A stretch of 64,000 bases of DNA, from the NCBI GenBank assembly GCA_025463545.1, contig JAODAR010000011.1, positions 1-64,000 on the forward strand, read 5' to 3'. Source of the stretch: Microbacteriaceae bacterium (GTDB taxonomy: Bacteria; Actinomycetota; Actinomycetes; Actinomycetales; Microbacteriaceae). The first letter of the stretch is position 1. The number at the start of each line of letters is the position of its first letter. Below, piece by piece: positions 40,538 through 47,906 of the stretch. A model generated the notes under the pieces. It saw nothing but the letters and a program-made list of their open reading frames with translations, ran no database searches and had not been told where the DNA came from. Made by a program: the position numbers and the translations under genes.

Positions 40538-42093
40538 TAGTGCACCCGGCGCATGGCGTTGGCGACAGCGACAGCGCGAAGCGGCGCCGCCGCCTTGTTC
40601 TCTGACTCCTGGTACTCGGAAGCCGGGTCGGAGTCGGCGACGAGCCCGCCGCCGGCCTGCACCCTGGCCATGCCGTCGGTGATCGTGGCGGTGCGGATGG
40701 CGATGGCGAGGTCGGCGTCTCCGGCGAAACCGAAGTAGCCCACCACTCCCCCGTACACCCCGCGCTGGGTCGGCTCAAGGGCGTCGATGATCTGGAGCGC
40801 CCGCGGCTTAGGCGCGCCGGACAGGGTGCCCGCCGGGAAGGTTGCGGTGAACACGTCTATCGCGCTCTTGCCGGGGAGCAGGTCGCCCTCCACGGAGGAG
40901 ACCAAATGCATGATGTGGCTGAACCGTTCGATCCTCATGAACTCGGTGACCTCGACCGACCCGGCACTGCAGACCTTGAGCAGGTCATTCCGGGCGAGGT
41001 CGACCAGCATCAGGTGTTCCGCGCGTTCCTTGGGATCCTGGGCGAGCTCGTCGGCGTAGTCCGAGTCGGACTCCGGAGTGGCACCACGGGGCTTCGAGCC
41101 GGCGATCGGGTGGGTGAACACCCGGCCGTTCTGCACCTTGACCAGCGCTTCCGGCGACGAACCGACGATCCAGTATGGGTCACCGGCCGTCGATTCCAGG
41201 CTGAGCAGGTACATGTACGGGCTGGGATTGAGGCTGCGGAGTACCCGGTAGACGTCGATCGGGTGCGCGGTGCACTCCTGGTCGAACGCCTGTGAGATGA
41301 CGACCTGGAAGATGTCGCCGTCCACGATGTGCTGCTTGGCGGTGTCGACGGCGGCGAGGAAGTCGCGGCGTGCGGTGCGGTAGACAGGGTTCGGGGCGAT
41401 GCTGAGATCGACCTCGGACAGCCAGGCCTCCGACGGCTGGGCCAGCCCGGCCTGAAGCGCGTCAAGCCGTTCCTGCGCGGCCGCCCAGAGGCTCTCGGGT
41501 GTCTCGTCCTGGTCGTTCAACACGTTGGCGATCAACTGCACCGTGCCGAACTTGTGGTCGAGCACGACGATGTCGGCCACGAAGCTGAAAGCCTGTCCTG
41601 GCACGTCGTAATCGGCCGGTGGCGCGTCGGGCAGTCGTTCAATCTGGCGGATCGCCTCCCAGCCGATGAATCCGACGAGACCCCCGGTCAGCGGCGGGTG
41701 CTCGGGGAGCCGGGGTGACTGCCACCGCTCGTGCAGGTGGGCCAGGGCCGCGAGCGGAGCGAGGCTCTCCGCACCGCCGAGGGCGCGCTCGGCCGAGAGG
41801 CCGTAGTCGACCCAGCGAACCTGCTCGTCCTGCTGGGTGAGCACTCCGAAAGACGACACCCCCACGAAGGAGAACCGTGACCAGATGCCGCCCTGCTCCG
41901 CCGATTCCAGGAGGAAGGTGCCCGGCGCCCCGGCGGCGAGTTTGCGGTAGATACCCACCGGTGTCTCACCGTCGGCGAAGAGTTCACGGATCACCGGGAT
42001 CACCCGGTGTCCCGCGACAAGCGCATCGAATTGAGCGGCGGTCGTCGACCCAGCGGTCCTCGACCCTGCCGTCGTCGAACCGGCGCCGGTCAT
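40537..42093 (-). CDS. trpE: anthranilate synthase component I
   Basis: Forms anthranilate from chorismate and ammonia. The 518-aa protein has the chorismate-binding fold: [20 protein letters not shown] (N-lobe with the tryptophan feedback site LLES), [13 protein letters not shown] [61 protein letters not shown] and [25 protein letters not shown]. Feedback inhibition by Trp is likely (LLES motif). The N-terminal 20 residues are an in-frame repeat product ([15 protein letters not shown]). The partner amidotransferase TrpG and TrpD are outside the window. Confidence 0.95.
   Translation of the reverse strand: MTGAGSTTAGSRTAGSTTAAQFDALVAGHRVIPVIRELFADGETPVGIYRKLAAGAPGTFLLESAEQGGIWSRFSFVGVSSFGVLTQQDEQVRWVDYGLSAERALGGAESLAPLAALAHLHERWQSPRLPEHPPLTGGLVGFIGWEAIRQIERLPDAPPADYDVPGQAFSFVADIVVLDHKFGTVQLIANVLNDQDETPESLWAAAQERLDALQAGLAQPSEAWLSEVDLSIAPNPVYRTARRDFLAAVDTAKQHIVDGDIFQVVISQAFDQECTAHPIDVYRVLRSLNPSPYMYLLSLESTAGDPYWIVGSSPEALVKVQNGRVFTHPIAGSKPRGATPESDSDYADELAQDPKERAEHLMLVDLARNDLLKVCSAGSVEVTEFMRIERFSHIMHLVSSVEGDLLPGKSAIDVFTATFPAGTLSGAPKPRALQIIDALEPTQRGVYGGVVGYFGFAGDADLAIAIRTATITDGMARVQAGGGLVADSDPASEYQESENKAAAPLRAVAVANAMRRVH
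42038..42082. repeat. 15-bp repeats in the trpE 5' coding end
   Basis: Three degenerate 15-bp units (GCGGTCGTCGACCCA, GCGGTCCTCGACCCT, GCCGTCGTCGAACCG) encode [10 protein letters not shown] and AGSTT in the trpE frame, directly after the start codon and before the conserved TrpE N-lobe. Confidence 0.8.
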
Positions 42094-42509
42094 CGGGCGG
42101 ACTCCGGGCTTACCGGGCGGCTGCCGACGACCACGGCGACATCGCGAGTATCGAAGCAGGTGTGCGTGCCGGTGTGGCAGGCCGCGCCGACCTGGTCCAC
42201 GCCCACCAGGAGAGTGTCGGCGTCGCAGTCCAGTGCTGCGCTCTGCACGAACTGCACGTGTCCGGAGGTGTCGCCCTTGCGCCAGTACTCCTGGCGACTG
42301 CGCGACCAGAACGTGACCCGGCCCGTTGTCAGCGTCCGGCGGAGTGCCTCAGCGTCCATCCAGCCGAGCATGAGCACCTCTTTGCTGTCCCACTGCTGGA
42401 TGATGGCCGGCAACAGGCCGTCAGCGTTGAACGCTGCCCGGTCGATGACTGTCTGCGCCGCCTCTGGTCCGGCGGGACCGGACAGCGGGTTCTCGATTTC
42501 GGAGGTCAT
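42090..42509 (-). CDS. hisI: phosphoribosyl-AMP cyclohydrolase
   Basis: The third histidine-pathway step, a zinc enzyme opening the adenine ring of PR-AMP. The 139-aa single-domain form has [42 protein letters not shown], the metal-site [26 protein letters not shown] with its Asp and Cys ligands. HisE is a separate gene in this genome (just upstream). ATGA overlaps couple it to hisF before and trpE after, joining the histidine and tryptophan genes into one unit. Confidence 0.96.
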   Translation of the reverse strand: MTSEIENPLSGPAGPEAAQTVIDRAAFNADGLLPAIIQQWDSKEVLMLGWMDAEALRRTLTTGRVTFWSRSRQEYWRKGDTSGHVQFVQSAALDCDADTLLVGVDQVGAACHTGTHTCFDTRDVAVVVGSRPVSPESAR

Positions 42510-43270
42510 GTTCTCACCAGCATTCCGGCATCCGTCAGCTCGCGCTTGACGTCACCTATCGATAGTTCTCCGCTGTGAAAGACGGATGCCGCCAGCACGG
42601 CGTCCGCGCCGGCCGCGATCGCGGGCGGGAAGTGCGACGCCTGGCCCGCACCGCCGGAGGCGATCACCGGCACCGAGCTGATGTCCCGCATGAGCCGGAT
42701 CAGTTCGGTGTCGAAGCCCTGTTTGGTGCCGTCGGCGTCGATCGAGTTGACCAGGAGTTCGCCAGCGCCGAGCTCGATGGCGGTGCTGGCCCAGGCCAGT
42801 GCGTCGAGGTCGGTTTCGGTGCGCCCGCCGTGGGTGGTCACGACGAAGCCGGAATCGGTGCGCTCGGAGCGCTTGACGTCAAGTGACAGCACGAGCACCT
42901 GGGCGCCGAAGCGGTCCGCGATCTCGGCGATGAGCGCGGGACGGTTGATGGCGGCGCTGTTCACGCCCACCTTGTCAGCGCCGGCGCCCTGCAGTCTGGC
43001 GACGTCCTCGGCGCTACGGATGCCCCCGCCGACGGTGAGCGGGATGAACACCTGCTCCGCGGTGGCGCGCACGACGTCGTAGGTGGTGGCGCGGTTATCG
43101 ACCGTCGCGGTGACGTCGAGGAAGGTGAGCTCATCGGCGCCCTGTTCGTAGTAGCGGCGGGCCAGTTCGACCGGGTCGCCGGCGTCGCGGAGATTTTGGA
43201 AGTTGATGCCTTTGACGACGCGGCCGGCTGCCACGTCGAGGCACGGGATCACCCGTACTGACAGTGTCAT
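42506..43270 (-). CDS. hisF: imidazole glycerol phosphate synthase, cyclase subunit
   Basis: Ring closure to imidazole glycerol phosphate using ammonia from HisH. The 254-aa barrel starts [20 protein letters not shown] with the catalytic Asp in [14 protein letters not shown] and [17 protein letters not shown] follow, then the second catalytic Asp in [16 protein letters not shown] and [31 protein letters not shown]. HisH and HisA are not in the window. Confidence 0.97.
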   Translation of the reverse strand: MTLSVRVIPCLDVAAGRVVKGINFQNLRDAGDPVELARRYYEQGADELTFLDVTATVDNRATTYDVVRATAEQVFIPLTVGGGIRSAEDVARLQGAGADKVGVNSAAINRPALIAEIADRFGAQVLVLSLDVKRSERTDSGFVVTTHGGRTETDLDALAWASTAIELGAGELLVNSIDADGTKQGFDTELIRLMRDISSVPVIASGGAGQASHFPPAIAAGADAVLAASVFHSGELSIGDVKRELTDAGMLVRT

Positions 43271-43280
43271 CGGCGTCTCC

Positions 43281-44120
43281 CTACAGCCGCGCGTTGTGGA
43301 TCGAGCTGACCAGGATGGCGCGGGCGCCGAGGCTGTAGAGCTCGTCCATGATGTTGTTCATGTCGGCTCGCGGAACCATCACCCGCACGGCGACCCAGTC
43401 GGGGTCGTGCAGAGAGGAGACGGTGGGCGATTCGATGCCGGGTGCGAAGACGCAGGCGGCGTCAAGCTGGTCGCGCGGGATGTCGTAGTCCATCAGCACG
43501 TACTGCCGGGCGACGAGCACGCCCTGCAGGCGGCGGAGGAGCGTTGCGACGCCGGGCTTCTCGTCTGACGAGCTGATCAGCACGGCGGTCGACTCGAGGA
43601 TGACCGGGCCGAAGATTTCGAGGCCGGCCTTGCGGAGGGTGGAGCCGGTGGAGACGACGTCGGCGACGGCATCCGCTACTCCGAGCTGCACGGCGGACTC
43701 GACCGCGCCGTCAAGGTTGACCAGGTCGACCTGCACGTCGTGTTCGGCGAGAAAGCTGCCGACCAGACCCGGGTAGCTGGTGGCCACCCGCACGCCGTTC
43801 AGGTCGGCGAGGCTCTGGAAGCGTCCGGCGGGACCGGCAAACCGGAAGGTGGACGAGCCGAAGTCCAGGCTGGCGATTTCGCTGGCGCTGGAGTGCGAGT
43901 CAAGCAGGAGGTCGCGGCCGGTGATGCCGACGTCGAGCGCACCGCTGCCGACATAGGTGGCGATGTCGCGCGGGCGCAGGTAGAAGAATTCGACGCCGTT
44001 GCGCGGGTCGGCCACCACGAGGTCGCGGGGGTCGCGGCGGCCGGTGTAACCGGCTTCGAACAGCATCTGGGCGGCGGTTTCGGACAACGAGCCCTTGTTG
44101 GGCACGGCAATTCTCAGCAT
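43281..44120 (-). CDS. hisG: ATP phosphoribosyltransferase, long form
   Basis: First histidine-pathway enzyme, joining ATP and PRPP. The 279-aa long form has [29 protein letters not shown], the PRPP loop [14 protein letters not shown], and a C-terminal ACT-like regulatory domain ([38 protein letters not shown]). Long-form HisG is feedback inhibited by histidine through that domain (family knowledge). The gene is the third in the rpe-hisE-hisG-hisF chain, with 71 bases before it and 10 after. Confidence 0.96.
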   Translation of the reverse strand: MLRIAVPNKGSLSETAAQMLFEAGYTGRRDPRDLVVADPRNGVEFFYLRPRDIATYVGSGALDVGITGRDLLLDSHSSASEIASLDFGSSTFRFAGPAGRFQSLADLNGVRVATSYPGLVGSFLAEHDVQVDLVNLDGAVESAVQLGVADAVADVVSTGSTLRKAGLEIFGPVILESTAVLISSSDEKPGVATLLRRLQGVLVARQYVLMDYDIPRDQLDAACVFAPGIESPTVSSLHDPDWVAVRVMVPRADMNNIMDELYSLGARAILVSSIHNARL

Positions 44121-44191
44121 GGGGTACTTTCCGGAAGGGTGGTCGACGACGTCATCAGTGCAGTCAGTGGATCTGTGCAGCCAGTGGCCGG

Positions 44192-44455
44192 TTACAGATG
44201 TCGGTAGACGTCGGCCGGGGTCAGCCCCTTGGCCAGCATGAGCACCTGCAGGTGGTACAGCAGCTGGGAGATTTCCTCGGCCGCTTCCTGGTCGCTCTGG
44301 AACTCGGCTGCCATCCAGACTTCAGCGGCTTCCTCGACGATCTTCTTGCCGATCGCGTGCACGCCGGCGTCCAGCTCACGCACGGTACCGGAACCCTCGG
44401 GCCTGGTTACGGCCTTCTCGCTGAGTTCGGCGAAGAGTTCGTCGAAAGTTTTCAC
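44192..44455 (-). CDS. hisE: phosphoribosyl-ATP pyrophosphatase
   Basis: Second histidine-pathway step, removing pyrophosphate from PR-ATP. The 87-aa MazG-like helical protein has [42 protein letters not shown] (Mg-binding EExxE-type residues) and [17 protein letters not shown]. The start is GTG, 12 bases downstream of rpe. It precedes hisG, as in other actinobacteria. Confidence 0.95.
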   Translation of the reverse strand: MKTFDELFAELSEKAVTRPEGSGTVRELDAGVHAIGKKIVEEAAEVWMAAEFQSDQEAAEEISQLLYHLQVLMLAKGLTPADVYRHL

Positions 44456-44467
44456 CTCTACAGGTTA

Positions 44468-45133
44468 CTAGTGCGCGTGCAGGTGCGCGTCCGCCTCGGA
44501 TCGCAGGCGCGCTATCTGCTCGGCCGGGTCAGCCTTGAACACACTGGAGCCGGCCACGAAGGTGTCGGCGCCGGCCTCCGCCGCGGTCACGATGGTCTCT
44601 TCGTTGATGCCGCCGTCCACCTGCAGCCAGACGTCAAGCCCGGTCTGCTTCACCGCGGCCCGCAGGGCGTGGAGTTTCGGCATGGTCGACTCCATGAACG
44701 CCTGGCCACCGAAGCCGGGCTCGACCGTCATCACCAGCACCTGGTCGAACTCGGGGAGCAGCTCGAGGTACGGCTCCACGGCGGTACCCGGCTTCAGCGC
44801 AATGCCGGCCCGCGCGCCGATCCCGCGCAGTGTGCGGGCCAGGCCAACGGCATCCGTCGCCGCCTCGGCGTGGAAAGTGACGGAGAACGCGCCGGCTTCG
44901 GCGTACCCGGGCGCCCAGCGGTCGGGGTCGTCGATCATCAGGTGCACGTCGAGCGGCAATGGGGACACCTGCTGGAGGCGCTCGACCATGGCGAGCCCGA
45001 ACGTGAGGTTCGGCACGAAATGGTTGTCCATGACGTCCACGTGCACCAGGTCGGCGGTACGGATGCGCCCGAGTTCACGTTCGAAGTTGGCGAAGTCGGC
45101 GGCGAGAATGCTGGGGTTGATCCGGGAAGCCAT
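44468..45133 (-). CDS. rpe: ribulose-phosphate 3-epimerase
   Basis: Interconverts ribulose 5-phosphate and xylulose 5-phosphate in the pentose phosphate pathway. The 221-aa TIM barrel has [38 protein letters not shown] with metal-binding His/Asp, [31 protein letters not shown] and [16 protein letters not shown]. It is the first gene of the his-trp chain and follows a 350-base gap that carries an inverted-repeat element and probably the promoter. Confidence 0.96.
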   Translation of the reverse strand: MASRINPSILAADFANFERELGRIRTADLVHVDVMDNHFVPNLTFGLAMVERLQQVSPLPLDVHLMIDDPDRWAPGYAEAGAFSVTFHAEAATDAVGLARTLRGIGARAGIALKPGTAVEPYLELLPEFDQVLVMTVEPGFGGQAFMESTMPKLHALRAAVKQTGLDVWLQVDGGINEETIVTAAEAGADTFVAGSSVFKADPAEQIARLRSEADAHLHAH

Positions 45134-45193
45134 GCCCTCACTTTACCGAGCCGTGGGGCCGCTCCCGGGTCGCTGAATCGGGCTCCCCACCAT

Positions 45194-45306
45194 GGAAATT
45201 CAGGAACCATCGCCCTGATGGGTCTCCGCCCAGGCGGGAGCGGCCTTCAGGTGAGCCAAATCCCCCGGGCGGGGAGGCCAGGTTTAGCGCTGGTTCCTGA
45301 ATTTCC
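45194..45306. repeat. 113-bp element with perfect 16-bp inverted repeats
   Basis: GGAAATTCAGGAACCA at the left end and its exact complement at the right end enclose 81 bases. There is no open frame inside and no obvious target duplication outside. The form fits a miniature inverted-repeat or palindromic intergenic element, or a long-range RNA hairpin in the rpe leader. Confidence 0.75.
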
Positions 45307-45344
45307 GCGCTCAGGGCATGGCAGGTGAGCACGGGGAGCAGAAT

Positions 45345-45478
45345 GCAGGGTCAGTGAGAGGGTCCGAGAGCAGAAGGCAGGGTCAGCGAGAGGGTCCGAG
45401 AGCAGAAGGCAGGGTCAGTGAGAGGGTCGGAGAGCAGAGAGAGGGTCGGAGAGCAGAGAGAGGGCCGGACAACAGAGA
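45345..45478. repeat. compound tandem array (32-bp and 19-bp units) after rsmB
   Basis: Three 32-bp units begin GCAGGGTCAGYGAGAGGGTC. The third contains the first of three 19-bp units, of which two are identical GAGGGTCGGAGAGCAGAGA and one is variant. The 19-bp unit is the right half of the 32-bp unit, so the array appears to have grown by two different slippage registers. It ends 5 bases before the rsmB stop codon. Confidence 0.9.
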
Positions 45479-45483
45479 GTGGG

Positions 45484-46977
45484 TCAGACGGTGCGAGTGA
45501 GGAGGGTGATGAACATGGCGTCGGTGCCGTGGCGGTGCGGCCAGAGCTGCACGCTGGTGCCGATGCCTGTGTCGGCAGGGCCAGATGCGGGGAGGTCGAG
45601 CGGGCTCAGCGACAAGCCCTGCACCACGGACGCCGTGTCGAGACGGCTGACCCGGTCGCCCCACTTCTTGAGGGCGGTGGCGACGATTCCCTTGGTCTCG
45701 GCCAGGTGCGGCGAGCAGGTGACATAGGCCAGCACCCCGCCGGGCTTCAGGGCGCCGAGGGCCGCGTCGATCAGGTCTGACTGCAGTCCGGAGAGAGCGG
45801 CGACATCGGCGGGCTGCTTCCGCCAGCGCGCCTCGGGGCGGCGGCGGAGCGCGCCGAGGCCGGTACAGGGAGCGTCGAGCAGGATCCGGTCGAATCCCTC
45901 GGCATGCTTCTCGGCGATCCGGGTGCCGTCCAGTTCCCACACCGGTACATCGGCCGGTACCGGGGCGAGGGCGTTCCGCACCAGTTGGGCGCGAGCGGGG
46001 ACCACCTCGTTGGCGACGAGCTGCGCGCCGCCGGCCAGGGCTTCGGCAGCCAGCAGGGCCGCTTTGCCGCCCGGCCCGGCGCACAGGTCGAGCCAGCGCT
46101 CGCCGGCCTGGATCGGCCGGGCCCGGCTGAGCGCGAGGGCGGCCAACTGCGACCCTTCGTCCTGAACCCGGATCCGGCCATGGTTCTCGGCGACCAGGTC
46201 GAACGGGTCTCCCCCGGCGAGCACGAACCCCGTCGGAGAGTACCGGTCAGGGGTGCCGAGGCTCTCCGTGACTGGTTGCCCTGTGCCGGGATCCTCGGTG
46301 CCGGGATTCCTGGTGCCGGGACCCACGATGTCGTCGGTGAGCCCGGGCAGGGCGACCATGTTCACGCGCGGCGCCGTGTTGTCCGCGGCGAGCAGAGCGG
46401 CCAGTTCATCGCCGCGACCTTCGTCGCGGAGGGCCTGCCGGAAGGCGCGCACCACCCAGACCGGATGCGAGTACTCGGCGGCCAGCCGGTCGTCAGCGCT
46501 CTCCGCTGCGGTGAGCACGCGTTCCCGCCACTCTTCCGGGCTGGTGCGGGAGATCGTGCGGAGCACCCCGTTGGTGAAGCCGACGGCCGAACGGGAGGCG
46601 ACCTGGCGTGCCAGCGACACCGATTCGTTGACCGCGGCGTGGGTGGCAACCCGGGTGGCGAGCAGCTGATGGGTGCCGAGACAGAGCACGTCGAGCACGG
46701 CAGGGTCGATGGCGCTCACCGGGCGGCCAGCGGCCAGCGCGATCACCCGGTCGTAGTAGCCCTGCATGCGGAGGGTGCCATAGGTGAGTTCGGTGGCCAG
46801 GGCGGCGTCGGCGGTGTTCAGCGCGGCCCGCTTGATCCGCACCGGCAGCAACAGGTTGGCGTAGGCGTCTGATTCCCGCACGGCGGCGATCACCTCGTAG
46901 GCGACCCGGCGGGCCGGCTGCACGAAGTCCGAGCCGCTCCCCTGCCCCCCGCGCGTGTTTCGGCGAGCGTCGCTCAT
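45484..46977 (-). CDS. rsmB: 16S rRNA m5C967 methyltransferase, RsmB family
   Basis: The 497-aa protein has an N-terminal NusB-like RNA-binding domain (residues about 15-150; VAYEVIAAVRESDAYANLLLP and ATRVATHAAVNESVSLAR). The SAM-dependent methyltransferase domain has WLDLCAGPGGKAALLA as motif I, then LDAPCTGLGALRRRPEARWRK with a catalytic Cys, and VTCSPHLAETKGIV with the second Cys. Start: the ATG overlapping the fmt stop (ATGA), as in the fmt-rsmB order of many bacteria. A 15-bp repeat inserts GTRNPGTEDPGTGQP between the two domains. Confidence 0.93.
   Translation of the reverse strand: MSDARRNTRGGQGSGSDFVQPARRVAYEVIAAVRESDAYANLLLPVRIKRAALNTADAALATELTYGTLRMQGYYDRVIALAAGRPVSAIDPAVLDVLCLGTHQLLATRVATHAAVNESVSLARQVASRSAVGFTNGVLRTISRTSPEEWRERVLTAAESADDRLAAEYSHPVWVVRAFRQALRDEGRGDELAALLAADNTAPRVNMVALPGLTDDIVGPGTRNPGTEDPGTGQPVTESLGTPDRYSPTGFVLAGGDPFDLVAENHGRIRVQDEGSQLAALALSRARPIQAGERWLDLCAGPGGKAALLAAEALAGGAQLVANEVVPARAQLVRNALAPVPADVPVWELDGTRIAEKHAEGFDRILLDAPCTGLGALRRRPEARWRKQPADVAALSGLQSDLIDAALGALKPGGVLAYVTCSPHLAETKGIVATALKKWGDRVSRLDTASVVQGLSLSPLDLPASGPADTGIGTSVQLWPHRHGTDAMFITLLTRTV
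46281..46325. repeat. 15-bp repeats inside rsmB
   Basis: Three 15-bp units of the form GGTGCCGGGATTCCT encode PGT-containing five-residue units in the linker between the NusB-like and methyltransferase domains of RsmB. Confidence 0.8.
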
Positions 46978-47906
46978 GAGGCCACCAGCTCCCCGGCCTG
47001 GGCGGCCGCGGCTGTTGTTCCGCGCCACCAGTCGAGGGCGTTCATCGGCTTCTTACCGGCCGGCTGCACCACCCGCAGCTCCACCGGAACGGTGCCGGTG
47101 CCCACCAGGAGCCGGTTCTGGTGAACCCGGATCACTCCCGCAGGCTGTGTGGGCGCATCCGTTGCGGGGGCGACCTCGAGCATCTTCAGCCGGCCGTCGC
47201 CGATGTTGGTGAAGGCGCCGGGCTCTGGTGTGACGCCGCGCACCCGGCTGAGCACGGCCGCGGCGGGTTGCGCCCAGTCGATGCGGGCGTCGTCGATGGT
47301 GAGTTTGGGGGCCAGCGTGACCGCGCCAACCTGGTCGAGCGGATGCGCAGTGCCGGCATCGAGGTCGGCCACGACCCGCTGGAGCAGCCCGGCGCCGTCA
47401 ACGGCGAGGGCGTTCAGCAGCGAGCCGGCCGTGTCGTCCGCTCCGATCGGTCGCATGGTGGTCCCGAAGACCGGGCCGGCATCAAGCTCGGGCACCAGCT
47501 GGAACACGACGGTGCCGGTGATGTCGTCACCGTTGATCAGCGCGTGCTGCACCGGCGCGGCGCCCCTCCACCGCGGCAGCAGTGAGAAGTGCAGGTTGAC
47601 CCAGCCGAGCCGGGGCGCGGACAGGAGCGGCTCACGGACCAGTCCACCGTAGGCCACGATCACGCCGAGGTCTGGCTTCATGGCGTCGATGGCAGCGGTG
47701 GCGTCGGCGTCCAGGTGGCTGGTTTTCAGCACCGGCAACCCGAGCTCGGCGGCCGCCTGGGCGACCGGTGACGGGGTAAGCAGGCGTTTCCGGCCGAGCG
47801 GGGCATCCGTTCGGGTGACCACCGTGACGATGGAGTGCGGGCCGGCGGCGAGGGCGCGGAGGGCTGGCACGGCAGCCTCCGGGGTGCCGGCAAAGACGAG
47901 TTTCAT
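46974..47906 (-). CDS. fmt: methionyl-tRNA formyltransferase
   Basis: Formylates initiator Met-tRNA with 10-formyl-tetrahydrofolate. The 310-aa protein starts KLVFAGTPEAAVPALRAL and has VNLHFSLLPRWRGAAPVQHALINGDDITG with the catalytic Asn-His and the following Asp in VFQLVPELDAGPVF. The C-terminal tRNA-binding barrel ends VELRVVQPAGKKPMNALDWWRG. Its ATG is fused to the priA stop (TAAATG) and its stop overlaps rsmB. Confidence 0.96.
   Translation of the reverse strand: MKLVFAGTPEAAVPALRALAAGPHSIVTVVTRTDAPLGRKRLLTPSPVAQAAAELGLPVLKTSHLDADATAAIDAMKPDLGVIVAYGGLVREPLLSAPRLGWVNLHFSLLPRWRGAAPVQHALINGDDITGTVVFQLVPELDAGPVFGTTMRPIGADDTAGSLLNALAVDGAGLLQRVVADLDAGTAHPLDQVGAVTLAPKLTIDDARIDWAQPAAAVLSRVRGVTPEPGAFTNIGDGRLKMLEVAPATDAPTQPAGVIRVHQNRLLVGTGTVPVELRVVQPAGKKPMNALDWWRGTTAAAAQAGELVAS

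Larger units (their letters stand above)
45134..45483. other. 350-base intergenic region between rpe and rsmB
   Basis: There is no supportable gene in this gap. It contains two structures: a 113-bp element flanked by perfect 16-bp inverted repeats in the rpe-proximal half, and a compound tandem array next to the rsmB stop. An open frame through the array on the plus strand gives only repeated RVGEQRE-type peptides and is not credible. The promoter for rpe and the his-trp genes is expected here, but no -35/-10 pair is clear. Confidence 0.7.

Noticed and set aside
45345..45478. Possible CRISPR array
   Set aside because: Units are head to tail without unique spacers, and there is no cas gene in the window.
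45318..45500. Small plus-strand frame through the compound repeat (Arg/Glu-rich peptide)
   Set aside because: The peptide is simply the translated repeat; unit lengths of 32 and 19 bp change frame, so no stable coding selection is seen.
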